A program made the translations under genes and the position numbers. Below the pieces are notes generated by a model. It did not search any database and was not told the DNA's origin. It worked only from the letters and a program-made list of their open reading frames with translations. From Sediminibacterium sp. (GTDB lineage Bacteria > Bacteroidota > Bacteroidia > B-17B0 > Aurantibacillaceae): a DNA stretch of 64,000 bases. The stretch lies in NCBI GenBank assembly GCA_030054095.1, contig JASGCO010000012.1, forward strand, positions 44,475 to 108,474, read 5' to 3'. This document shows, piece after piece, positions 8,048-17,421 of the stretch; position 1 is the stretch's first letter, and every line of letters starts with the position of its first letter.

Positions 8048-11000
8048 TTAACTAACGGTTAACGTAATAGCACTGACCGCAGAGGCTATATCATAATCCC
8101 TGGTATTTGGATTATACTCCAGATAACGCATCGTAAACGCGTAACTACCCGTTGGCATATTCAGGCTGTTGGAATTCATTGTAACAAATACCGCGGAAAT
8201 GTCTTTTGAATACACACATTTGAACAAACCGGAAGAACCTCCGTTAACACTTAACTCCACTACTTTTTTTGTATTGAGTACGCTAACCGGAATCTTAGGA
8301 TCATTAAACGGTTCCGGATTACGAATCAGGATTCCCAGCACCTGACCAGATACAGTATTTCTTACCACATTAAACTCTGTGGTATTCGGTGCTTCCTGGG
8401 CTGTCATTCGGAAACCACCATCCATTAAACGGTCGTAAAGGTGTATAAACTGTGTTTTTAACGCGTCCGGATCCGATCCATTCAACACCGATTGTGCGCG
8501 GGCTATATCGGCAGGATTGAGACTTAATGGTATATCGTAAAACGCTTTTTCCTGATGTGTAATAATAGCCGGGTTAATTTTATCGTACTCTGTTAAAGTA
8601 ATATAACTATTGATCTGCTCTTCAAAATTGGCATAACGTGATGTTGCAAACACGTAGCGGTGTACTTCACGTTCAATATATGCTGGTGCAGAATGCTTCT
8701 TAAACCGCGCGTTAAAACGGGCCGCGTATGTTTTCAACGGAATCAGTTCAGGCACGTCAAACGTTGTGTTTAAGCCAAACTTGGTAATTTCAATATTGGT
8801 GGTACAGACCACCCCGTTCTCCAGAAAATTAATCAATGTATTTTCATCGGTGGTTACATAAGGGACATCGTTCTTTTCCCATTCCGCATCTACATAAAAC
8901 ACCGCTGGATTATCCGGATTATCGGCCGGGTCAATAATACTGGCCTGAAGGCTCGAGTCATAGCGTTCATTTCCGGCATACGTATTCCAGTCGGCATACA
9001 TACCGTACACATACTCCTTAGTAAAGAACAAGAGTAATTTCGGATCCCTGTAAAACAATGGCTTGGCTAAGGTTAAACGGCCATCCGCATTCGGATAGGA
9101 TTTTTCCATATCCACATAATGTTTCAGGTTTGCCAGTTTAAATTCTTCTTCCCGGTCAGCGGTCAGCAATGTCTGATAATCTGGCCGCAGTACCGTTGTA
9201 TTCGATAAGTTAAGGTATTGATGGAAATGGCCTAAAGGTCCGGCTGTTTTAAACGCCATAAAATACGCGTTGCTATATTCCGTTTGCAAGGCGCCATCCG
9301 CGGTTAAGCGATCGCGGGTATGCACACGGATAGCAAATACTGATTGCGGACGCCAAACCGGTTGTATCAGTTTACTCATGGCTTCTGCCATTGCCTGACT
9401 GTTTTGTTGCACCACCGATAATGAAGGAATAGTCTGGTTATACTGATTATCCGCCTCTGACAAATAGCAGAAACGATAAACCAATACCCCGCATTTTTTG
9501 GTTTCGCAACGGGCTATCGGGTAACAAGCGTAACCATAAATCGTTTCCCGTATTTCTACTCCATTTACAATAAATAACCCGGTTCCTTTAAAGTGGTAAG
9601 TTAATCCTTCTTGTCCGGGTTGGGGATCCGGATAAATATCAATCATTTTTACCAACGACCGTAAATCCAGCCCTATTGATCCACCCGGCACTTCAAGGTG
9701 AAACTGACATACCGATGGCACTTGTTGATCCGTCATATTCGTTAACACCGCATTGATAGAAGTAAAATCAGACGGGCGTTCCGTCAATCGCCAGGTGGTA
9801 AGTTTTGGATTATTACCCGATGGAAATAATGGTGTATCGTAATACGTGGATTTATATTCCGGGAATTTTATCAATGGCACGGCATCTAGCGATAATAAGT
9901 GCTTAAGTTGGGCTAACGCAGAAATGAAGTCTGGTAACGATAGCGCCTCCTTACTTAATTCACCGCACTCAAAACCCTGACCGGCAACTGGAACACGTTT
10001 CTCTTCGGTTGACAGATCTATACTGGTTTCACCCTTCAGCGTAACAACTCCCTTACGGGTTACAGCGTCAATAAGGAAGTAATATCTGTCGTTGCTGGCA
10101 GATTTAGACGCATCCATCCGTAAATTATCAAATTTAGTAATAGACGATACCGAAACCGTTGTTTCTGCTGCTTCGTCAGTTTCCAAGCGAATGTATTCTG
10201 ATTGCTTATCAAAAGTAAACCGCATGTTAATGTCCTGACTGCTTACCTGTTCCGCTTCATAATACAGGGTTCCCTTTGGCTCAAAAAGGCCAATGGTTTT
10301 CAACTTGCTGAATTCAGTAGCGTAAGTTCCGGAGGTAATATTCAATTTACGGGTTTGTACAATGCGCTTCTGACGCGCCAGAGACTGCAATACCGCAATG
10401 AGCTTATCCGGATTTTTAGTAGGGACTGTTGTGCCGTTAGAATCGCCTTTTTTACACAAGCGTAAAATCACGCAGGATTTACCTTTAAACGTGATCACTC
10501 GTTTTACCCCATGTACCAGTACTTCGGCGGACACTATAAAATCGGTTACCTGTTGCGCGCTAACCGTCTGGTCCACCTGAAGATTAAAGAAACGAAGAAT
10601 GCGGTGCTGAGAAAAATCAAGCACTTCATCCGGAATCAACGTAAATTCACAACGCCATTTTGGTTTTTTAGAAGTTACCACCACGTACACCGATCCATCT
10701 TTATTGAAACGGCTTTGCAGGTACACTGGTCGTGTTGGTGGCACATCCCATAACGTACCAGGCGCAAGGTATACCGCGTAATGAGGTGCCATTGCACGGT
10801 TGGTGATATCTATTAAACGGGCGTTTCCTAAACGGTTTGTTGAAATGAGCGTATTCAGAAATTCTTCCAGCCGCACCACACGTTCCTCAAAGGTAATGCA
10901 GGAAGTGGTTTTAGGACAAGGACCAGCTTTAATAACAATTTTATCAATAGCCACTGTTGCATTTTGATACTCAACAGGATTCACCAATTGCGCGGCTGTT

Positions 11001-14000
11001 TTAGAAACAACATGAACTAACTGCCATCCGTACACCGGCATAGAACTGGCATCAAAACCAGTTTGTACACGTTTATAGTACGTAATAACCACATTGGCAG
11101 CAGTAGCTTGTAACAACAATGAGGTATATGCTACCGGTTCAGGCGGATAAATTTCGAGTGAGTCGCCAGACACCACTCTAAGGGCACTATTCAGTGATCC
11201 AAAACTTTGCATGATGATCTGTCCATCGCTTCCGATTAAACGGAACAGCACTCCATTCAGCATTAAACTTTGGTTAGCCGGAACGTAAAGATCATCTTTG
11301 GTTCCCGGACGCGGACGGCCTAACTGCGCTACCTCCACGCATGTTTTTTGTCGTGGCGGCTCTGTACAAAAAATAGTTTCTGAGGTAATTTGTAACTCTT
11401 CCGGAATAAAGGGCACCCCTTGCGTCATATACGACAAAGGATTTGTGGCCATTACCCGTAGTACATTGTATTTATTAACGGTTCGGGTCTGCCACGATCC
11501 GAACTTCAGGTTCTGCCCATCTACGTATTGATCGAAGGTGGCATACGGCGAAATATCCAGATTAGGTAAATCCGCTAAAGGCGTCATGGCCTTATAGGGA
11601 TTATAATCGTTCCAACTGTTTGTTTGCGGATTCCATATTTTCAACTCTACTTTATCCACAAAAAACTCATGTTTCACCTGTTTGGATTTACCCTTTTGTG
11701 GCGGTATCATTGCGGTGTATTCAAAACCCGACGTAATACCATTAAATTTAGATAAGGATGGATCCGCGCCAGTGGCATGCATTCCTTGTTTAAATTCAAT
11801 ATCAATAAAGGAATCCATTGGCACGGTATAGTTTTCCATATTGGCACTACCGATAGCGGACAATGCCGGATTGGCACTTCCTGTACCTGCCAGTTTTTGT
11901 ATGTAAAGCGGGAACGCTTCTTTGGTGTGCGCGTTAATGGCTTTAGCCACATTGGCCAATACAGTATCCACAACCGGTACTTCACTGAGATCAAGCTGAT
12001 TGCTAAAGGTCCAGCTGAATTCAATTTTGAAGTTGAATTTCTTCCAGAGTATTCTGAAACTCACCCTGATGAATCCGGAAATAATAAATGGTTTCGGTGC
12101 TTCGGCGGCAAGTCCCGCATCGGCACTCAAGCCAAAGCCAACGCCAAACACTTTAATTTCGATGGACGCGCCCAATTGAATAGAGCCACCAACCTGAAGG
12201 GGTTTAAAACTGATCTTACCACGAATGTCCATGTAAGCCTGAAGTTTCACTTTTACAACCCCCACAAATGTTTTGTTAAAGTTGTAAGAAGCACCCGCTC
12301 CGGTGTAAATACCCTGACTGGAAATCATCAGGAAGAAATAGCAATCGAACAGATCGAAAATTCGTGCCCGTATGCGCCGGTCTTCCGGTAGTTCGCGCCC
12401 CAGATTGAGATACCAGTTAAAACTATTCCCCCAGAAGAACGCTAACTCCAATACGCCAGTTACTTTTACGATTTTACCCAGATTAGATCCAGAGGCTGGC
12501 ATGTTGTAATTGACACCCAGCGCGGCTTCTACGGAAGTGGAGCTTATGGCGATTAACGCGAAGAACGGCGGGTCATTCGGGTCATTTAAACCGATACGTT
12601 CGCTAAGGATGGCGGCTTGCCCCTGTAACAGGAACACATCCGGCAACGACAGCATAAAGAAGAGCTTGGCCGAAAAGGTCCGTCCGCCATCGGGAACCGT
12701 ACACAACGACACCCCTGCTCCAATGGACGTTCCTTCGCGCTGCTCCATTTTATGAATGAAAATACCTTCTTTATTATCTGGCGCTACTTTCTTTTTATAA
12801 TACTGCCACCACTCCGCGTCAGCTGGTAACCCCACATATTCGCGGCTGGCCACATACCGTAACCCAAACAAGCCGCGGAAGCCATAAATACCTAAGCCTG
12901 TTGAGCCCAGCGGCAATGCGGTAGGTAATTCCAAACCTATGTCAATAATAAATGATGGCACACTTGGATTATAGCGCATGGCCGCGCTGCCCGCGATTTT
13001 AAGTTTAGGCAGGGTTAATTCGATGCCCCCCGCATACTCCGTTCCTGCCGAAGATCCGGAACCTGATCCATTTTCAGGAGATTTCATGGCCAGATACCCC
13101 TTCATAATGACTGCCGCCGTTTCGGGAGTGGCTGTTCCGGGAATCATCAAATCTATGGCGATGCTTTGAATACGGACAAAAAAGTCCAAAGGTTTACCCG
13201 GACCATTATCTACCGTAAAATAAAACTTAATACCGTCTCCTCGCGCATCCACTCCACCCGGCTTAATGCTTATGCCACCATCGAATCCAAAGAATTTGTA
13301 TTTTCTTAAAATGCCATTGTGTTCCTGTTCATGAGATCCGAAGTGAATGGCGGTGATAGATAGCGCTACCGGTCCCAATTTCATGGTTAATGGTTTGCGT
13401 AACTCTATTCCCCCTCCTTCAAATTCAAAACTACCATCCTCCCATATCAGGAGTTTTTGTATCTCTATATCTTTAGGTAAATTATCTTTTATAAATCCAC
13501 CGTTCGCGTTTCCGCTTTGATCTGCAAAATCAATGGTACCGGAAACAGCCACATACATTTTATTGTTTTTGCGGCCTAAGGTTAAACTCTTAATGTTAAC
13601 GTTTAAGATATCCGGAATTTTAATTAATGAGATCCCTTGTTCTTCGGAAGCGGTAACACTAAACGCTCCATCCTGACCTATCCAGACTTTTATATTAATT
13701 TCCGCGTCATTACCCGATGCGTCTTTAAATCCGGGAATGATTAGTGTTCCTTTAATGTTAGAGGAAGTTACTGTGTTCTGTCTAAAGGTGATGTCAAACG
13801 CATCAAGACTTACTGAAAATTTATCGCCAAAATTAGCTTTGATTAAAGGAGAAGGATGACCTGCCGTTTTGGCTTCCATTCCTACTGTTCCGGAAACGCC
13901 ACCAGTTCCTACTAAAAAATTGCGTACTTTAATTTGTGCGGTAGAAGCACCATCATCGTGATTCCATGAAGCGGGTAAAAATATATTTCCTTCGGTAATA

Positions 14001-15187
14001 TAAACACCAATAAAATCAACAGGCCGGCCATCAGCAGTGGCTTCCGGAATATTACTTTTGCGACTGAGGTCGAGTTTAATACCAAGAAACTCCAGGTCTA
14101 ACTGGGTATTTGCCAGACGGCAACGCGGCAGGCTTAATGAACTGCTATCGAAATCAATTTCGAAACCTTTGCGACTGTCGAAGCGCATAGGACCGGACGT
14201 AAAGCGCACATCAGCTTTGATCGTTTCGTCGGATTCTACATCCCATACCCCCGGAGAAGTTTCGGTCATAGGGAGCAACACACTTCTTGGAAACTCAAGG
14301 GCCATGGCAATGCCATTCAATTGAAAGAAGAACTGAGGTATTAGAAGGGCTTTTACATCTTCGATGGTGATGTCGGAAAGCCATTTTTGGAAAAGCTTAA
14401 CCAGTTTGTCAATTTTTGTATCAAAGTCTGAAAAACCTGAAAGAACTGCATTGATAATATCTCCAAAGAAACTAATCTGGATATTGTAAGTTTGATCGAG
14501 TGTTTCAACGGCGGCTTGAATTTGTTCAACCGCATCATTAATAACGGTATTGTTTTCGTAATTTTCGAGTATGCTGGCTATAGAAAACGTGTTGCTGGCA
14601 TTGAGTTCTATTTCGATTTGATCTCTTAGGATGGTAATGTTATCGGTGATTGTTTGAATTTCGGCGGCTACTCCCGGATTGCCATTATTGTAATTGTTAA
14701 TGGTTCCGGAAATGGTATTGAGAAACCCGATAAAAGCGCCATCCCCATCACTTAAAAAGACTTCAACAATTTGATTTAAAAAGTCCTGACGGTCTTTGAT
14801 TTCCGTTAGTTCAATAAAGACATCAATGAACGCTTCAGGAGCATAAGAAAAACCCTGCTGCTTAAAATTCTTGATGTATTTATTAATGGGCCATTCCCAT
14901 TTAAACAAAATGGGAAACTCAGACATATTTGTTTCGTTCCCTTTAAAAAAAACCAGATTAAAATCGGCGAAAAGCGGTAATCTAAGCGCTTTGGTTAATA
15001 ACGTTAAACTATACAATTTACTGTCTCCCGAAGGGGAGGCGGTAATTACTAAATCTTTATAATAGATACGACCCAGTAAAAAGTCAATGCCTTGTTGCGC
15101 GGCATCTTCCAAAGCAGTAAAATCGCCGGGGATGGCACTGGCATCCACTAAATCGGAAACGGGGGGGTAGAATTTTTGTATTGGCAT
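8048..15187 (-). CDS. giant (2379 aa) beta-rich protein, DUF6603-like middle region
   Basis: A very long protein with no signal peptide. An N-terminal helical part (about residues 1-280) has amphipathic helices such as AAEIQTITDNITILRDQI. It is followed by long stretches of alternating beta strands. Around residues 730-1060 there are repeated Gly-rich amphipathic strands (LGIYGFRGLFGLRY, GKISFKPLQVGGSIQLG, FGVGFGLSADAGL). These recall the large DUF6603-type proteins, a comparison made from memory. The C-terminal 1300 residues are many beta domains with scattered Cys (KKCGVLVYRFC). The next gene upstream is 11 bases away, so they are co-transcribed. Role unknown; size and strand pattern suggest a rod, shell or lipid-handling surface. 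Confidence 0.7.
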   Translation of the reverse strand: MPIQKFYPPVSDLVDASAIPGDFTALEDAAQQGIDFLLGRIYYKDLVITASPSGDSKLYSLTLLTKALRLPLFADFNLVFFKGNETNMSEFPILFKWEWPINKYIKNFKQQGFSYAPEAFIDVFIELTEIKDRQDFLNQIVEVFLSDGDGAFIGFLNTISGTINNYNNGNPGVAAEIQTITDNITILRDQIEIELNASNTFSIASILENYENNTVINDAVEQIQAAVETLDQTYNIQISFFGDIINAVLSGFSDFDTKIDKLVKLFQKWLSDITIEDVKALLIPQFFFQLNGIAMALEFPRSVLLPMTETSPGVWDVESDETIKADVRFTSGPMRFDSRKGFEIDFDSSSLSLPRCRLANTQLDLEFLGIKLDLSRKSNIPEATADGRPVDFIGVYITEGNIFLPASWNHDDGASTAQIKVRNFLVGTGGVSGTVGMEAKTAGHPSPLIKANFGDKFSVSLDAFDITFRQNTVTSSNIKGTLIIPGFKDASGNDAEINIKVWIGQDGAFSVTASEEQGISLIKIPDILNVNIKSLTLGRKNNKMYVAVSGTIDFADQSGNANGGFIKDNLPKDIEIQKLLIWEDGSFEFEGGGIELRKPLTMKLGPVALSITAIHFGSHEQEHNGILRKYKFFGFDGGISIKPGGVDARGDGIKFYFTVDNGPGKPLDFFVRIQSIAIDLMIPGTATPETAAVIMKGYLAMKSPENGSGSGSSAGTEYAGGIELTLPKLKIAGSAAMRYNPSVPSFIIDIGLELPTALPLGSTGLGIYGFRGLFGLRYVASREYVGLPADAEWWQYYKKKVAPDNKEGIFIHKMEQREGTSIGAGVSLCTVPDGGRTFSAKLFFMLSLPDVFLLQGQAAILSERIGLNDPNDPPFFALIAISSTSVEAALGVNYNMPASGSNLGKIVKVTGVLELAFFWGNSFNWYLNLGRELPEDRRIRARIFDLFDCYFFLMISSQGIYTGAGASYNFNKTFVGVVKVKLQAYMDIRGKISFKPLQVGGSIQLGASIEIKVFGVGFGLSADAGLAAEAPKPFIISGFIRVSFRILWKKFNFKIEFSWTFSNQLDLSEVPVVDTVLANVAKAINAHTKEAFPLYIQKLAGTGSANPALSAIGSANMENYTVPMDSFIDIEFKQGMHATGADPSLSKFNGITSGFEYTAMIPPQKGKSKQVKHEFFVDKVELKIWNPQTNSWNDYNPYKAMTPLADLPNLDISPYATFDQYVDGQNLKFGSWQTRTVNKYNVLRVMATNPLSYMTQGVPFIPEELQITSETIFCTEPPRQKTCVEVAQLGRPRPGTKDDLYVPANQSLMLNGVLFRLIGSDGQIIMQSFGSLNSALRVVSGDSLEIYPPEPVAYTSLLLQATAANVVITYYKRVQTGFDASSMPVYGWQLVHVVSKTAAQLVNPVEYQNATVAIDKIVIKAGPCPKTTSCITFEERVVRLEEFLNTLISTNRLGNARLIDITNRAMAPHYAVYLAPGTLWDVPPTRPVYLQSRFNKDGSVYVVVTSKKPKWRCEFTLIPDEVLDFSQHRILRFFNLQVDQTVSAQQVTDFIVSAEVLVHGVKRVITFKGKSCVILRLCKKGDSNGTTVPTKNPDKLIAVLQSLARQKRIVQTRKLNITSGTYATEFSKLKTIGLFEPKGTLYYEAEQVSSQDINMRFTFDKQSEYIRLETDEAAETTVSVSSITKFDNLRMDASKSASNDRYYFLIDAVTRKGVVTLKGETSIDLSTEEKRVPVAGQGFECGELSKEALSLPDFISALAQLKHLLSLDAVPLIKFPEYKSTYYDTPLFPSGNNPKLTTWRLTERPSDFTSINAVLTNMTDQQVPSVCQFHLEVPGGSIGLDLRSLVKMIDIYPDPQPGQEGLTYHFKGTGLFIVNGVEIRETIYGYACYPIARCETKKCGVLVYRFCYLSEADNQYNQTIPSLSVVQQNSQAMAEAMSKLIQPVWRPQSVFAIRVHTRDRLTADGALQTEYSNAYFMAFKTAGPLGHFHQYLNLSNTTVLRPDYQTLLTADREEEFKLANLKHYVDMEKSYPNADGRLTLAKPLFYRDPKLLLFFTKEYVYGMYADWNTYAGNERYDSSLQASIIDPADNPDNPAVFYVDAEWEKNDVPYVTTDENTLINFLENGVVCTTNIEITKFGLNTTFDVPELIPLKTYAARFNARFKKHSAPAYIEREVHRYVFATSRYANFEEQINSYITLTEYDKINPAIITHQEKAFYDIPLSLNPADIARAQSVLNGSDPDALKTQFIHLYDRLMDGGFRMTAQEAPNTTEFNVVRNTVSGQVLGILIRNPEPFNDPKIPVSVLNTKKVVELSVNGGSSGLFKCVYSKDISAVFVTMNSNSLNMPTGSYAFTMRYLEYNPNTRDYDIASAVSAITLTVS

Positions 15188-15198
15188 AATGGTTAATG

Positions 15199-15579
15199 CT
15201 AAAAGGTGGCTATAATGGCGTTAGTAAGTATGGTGTGAGGAACAGATGTCATAAATGGCAATAAGGTTATGGGACTTGTGACATCAACGGAGGATACTAT
15301 TGTTCCATATTCTGAACCATATCCAAATTCGAGTGTAGATGTTGCTGAATAGCCTGTAAAAGCATCGGTTGCAAAAAATGATTCAATTTCTAATTGATTA
15401 CCGGATATATTTACCCAAAAAGCATTAGCAATGCTTGTGCCATTGGTTATTCTCAATACCGGAGGTAATGCCCGATGCGGGAATCTGCCGGAAGAAGAGA
15501 TGAGTTTCACGCGAATCATCTTGTATAATATGCCATTGAATTCTTCAAGGACTTCTGAAACCTGTGCAGTATAGCTCAT
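15199..15579 (-). CDS. small beta-rich hypothetical protein
   Basis: A 126-residue protein with no signal peptide. It has alternating strand-like segments (YKMIRVKLISSSGRF, FWVNISGNQLEIESFF, SATSTLEFGYG) and no Cys or evident catalytic residues. It lies three bases after the WG-repeat lipoprotein and eleven bases before the 2379-aa giant, so it is translated from the same message. It may be a beta-sandwich subunit or adaptor for the giant proteins. That is inference from position only. Confidence 0.6.
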   Translation of the reverse strand: MSYTAQVSEVLEEFNGILYKMIRVKLISSSGRFPHRALPPVLRITNGTSIANAFWVNISGNQLEIESFFATDAFTGYSATSTLEFGYGSEYGTIVSSVDVTSPITLLPFMTSVPHTILTNAIIATF

Positions 15580-15582
15580 GTG

Positions 15583-17421
15583 TTAATCCGTTAATGGTTT
15601 ACCTGTTTTATCTATTAGTTGCGATTTATAGTTGACGATGGTCTCCAAACAACCCGAAGGCAACTCGGAGAGGTTGTCGTAAATTAATGGTATAAGCAGT
15701 TTTCCTGTTAAATCAGCAAAACCAAATTTTTTGTTCTTACAAAGTATCATGCCTGAGTGGCAGATGGTTATATTATCATATTCTGTGTTAATAATGAGTT
15801 CGTCATCTAATGTTTTAACGCCAATTTTGGAAGTTGTTTCATCTTTTATTATTCTTAAGTGTGACGAGTATGTTTTTAACTCAAGTTGTTTTAGAATAGA
15901 TGTGGCTGTTACTTTTTCACCTTGTTTAGTCAAAAAAAGTTTGTTGTTATAAAAAAACAACTGTTCAATTAAGAGATGAATGGCCTTTAACTCTTCATTA
16001 GTTTTTAAAACGGCTTGTTGTACATTCGCTTGTAATTCGGGTTCGGAAGTATAATTAAAAAGCACTTGCTTTTGATCAAAAACACTTTGTTTTGTAAAAA
16101 TCAGATAATCATTATAAGAAACGGCAGTACTATTTTGAATATGTGCCTGGATGGGATCTTTGTCATTATTTTTAACTGCTTCAAAACTAAATTTTATTCC
16201 TAAACCCGTAGTTGCACTTAATTTTTTAATAGCATGATAATCGAAAGCAAGTATTTGTTGACCGGTTTTAACATTGATACACCCCCAATTATTAATTTGG
16301 GAGTTAAGTTCTGTTCCTAGCGTCTTAAGTATTTTATTTAATGAAGCAGTATAAGGCAATACGGCAAATACATCTCCTGTAATATGTTGTATAGCAGAAT
16401 AGTCTGCTTTTAGTATGACGGTTTGAGATATATCTAAAATACCTAGCTTTTCATTGGCTTTGAATAAAAAATAATTTTCGTTCAACACTTCTAAGTAATC
16501 ATAGCGGAAAGGTAAAATGGTTTCACCTTTTGTATTAATGATGCCCCATTTATTGTTTTGCATGACTGCGGCTTTACCGTGTTTAAAAAGCTGTGCCTGA
16601 TTATAGTTGGCAGGTATAAGCTCTTTTCCTTCGGTATTTATGTAACCCAGTTTCAATACTCCATTTACATTTTTTGGTAAAATGGCCGAACCTTCGCTGA
16701 AAAAAAAGGGGAGTTCAATAGGCACTTTTGTTAAAGTTTCTGACAGATAATCCGCTCGTTTTATATTTTCTGTTTTATCGCTTTCTGAATAACTTAACCA
16801 AGGATCCATATTCACGACAAATGGATGATTTTTTTCTAAACCATTAAACGATTTATAATCTATTTTAAGTAAGGGTTCTCCTTTTCCAGAGAGAAGGGTA
16901 TGCCCTACAGTGGTGGTGGCAAGGTATTGATTGTTGATTTTCCGGAAGACCGTTTTTTCAGGAGTAGCAATTATCTGACCCTTTTTATTGATAAGACCTT
17001 CGCTGTGGTGACCATTTTCCTTTTTGTAAAACCAAGTAATATCTGAGTCTTCAAAATCAAAAATAAAGTGGAATGTTGGCGCTACAATTTCTTGTCCTTT
17101 GGAATTGACAAAACCATATTGATTGTTTTTGCTAACTATAGCAATACCATTGTAAAACTTAAAAATACGATCGTATTTGGGTTCAATGATTATTTTTCCT
17201 TTTTGATTCATTAACCCTATGAGTCCATTTTTAGAAATATGCGCAATAGAATCAGTAAACGTGCCTGTCCAATAGCTTTTATCTATTGAATCAAACGTTT
17301 GTGTTTGCGGATGATATGTGCCTTCTATTTTTTGCATGGTTTTTAATTTGCAGCTAGTGGAGAAAAACAGTAGCCAGCAGTAACAAATTGCTATTACTTT
17401 ATTAATTTGTAAATTCCACAT
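15583..17421 (-). CDS. WG-repeat lipoprotein
   Basis: About 612 residues. The N-terminus has a hydrophobic stretch ending FFSTSCKLK, a plausible lipoprotein signal with the Cys near residue 24, so the protein is probably anchored in a membrane facing the periplasm or outside. The body carries WG (beta-strand) repeats of the form WGIINTKGETILPF, YGFVNSKGQEIVAP and LIGLMNQKGKIIIEP, at least six of them, arranged at both ends around a less regular middle. I chose the second Met (17421). The first is two codons earlier. The gene overlaps the end of the 1450-aa hydrolase gene upstream by about 20 bases, indicating translational coupling. It is the only member of the run with an export signal. Confidence 0.75.
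   Translation of the reverse strand: MWNLQINKVIAICYCWLLFFSTSCKLKTMQKIEGTYHPQTQTFDSIDKSYWTGTFTDSIAHISKNGLIGLMNQKGKIIIEPKYDRIFKFYNGIAIVSKNNQYGFVNSKGQEIVAPTFHFIFDFEDSDITWFYKKENGHHSEGLINKKGQIIATPEKTVFRKINNQYLATTTVGHTLLSGKGEPLLKIDYKSFNGLEKNHPFVVNMDPWLSYSESDKTENIKRADYLSETLTKVPIELPFFFSEGSAILPKNVNGVLKLGYINTEGKELIPANYNQAQLFKHGKAAVMQNNKWGIINTKGETILPFRYDYLEVLNENYFLFKANEKLGILDISQTVILKADYSAIQHITGDVFAVLPYTASLNKILKTLGTELNSQINNWGCINVKTGQQILAFDYHAIKKLSATTGLGIKFSFEAVKNNDKDPIQAHIQNSTAVSYNDYLIFTKQSVFDQKQVLFNYTSEPELQANVQQAVLKTNEELKAIHLLIEQLFFYNNKLFLTKQGEKVTATSILKQLELKTYSSHLRIIKDETTSKIGVKTLDDELIINTEYDNITICHSGMILCKNKKFGFADLTGKLLIPLIYDNLSELPSGCLETIVNYKSQLIDKTGKPLTD

Noticed and set aside
11777..12391. 204-codon plus-strand ORF
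   Set aside because: Antisense to the 2379-aa gene with no start signals or protein-like features.
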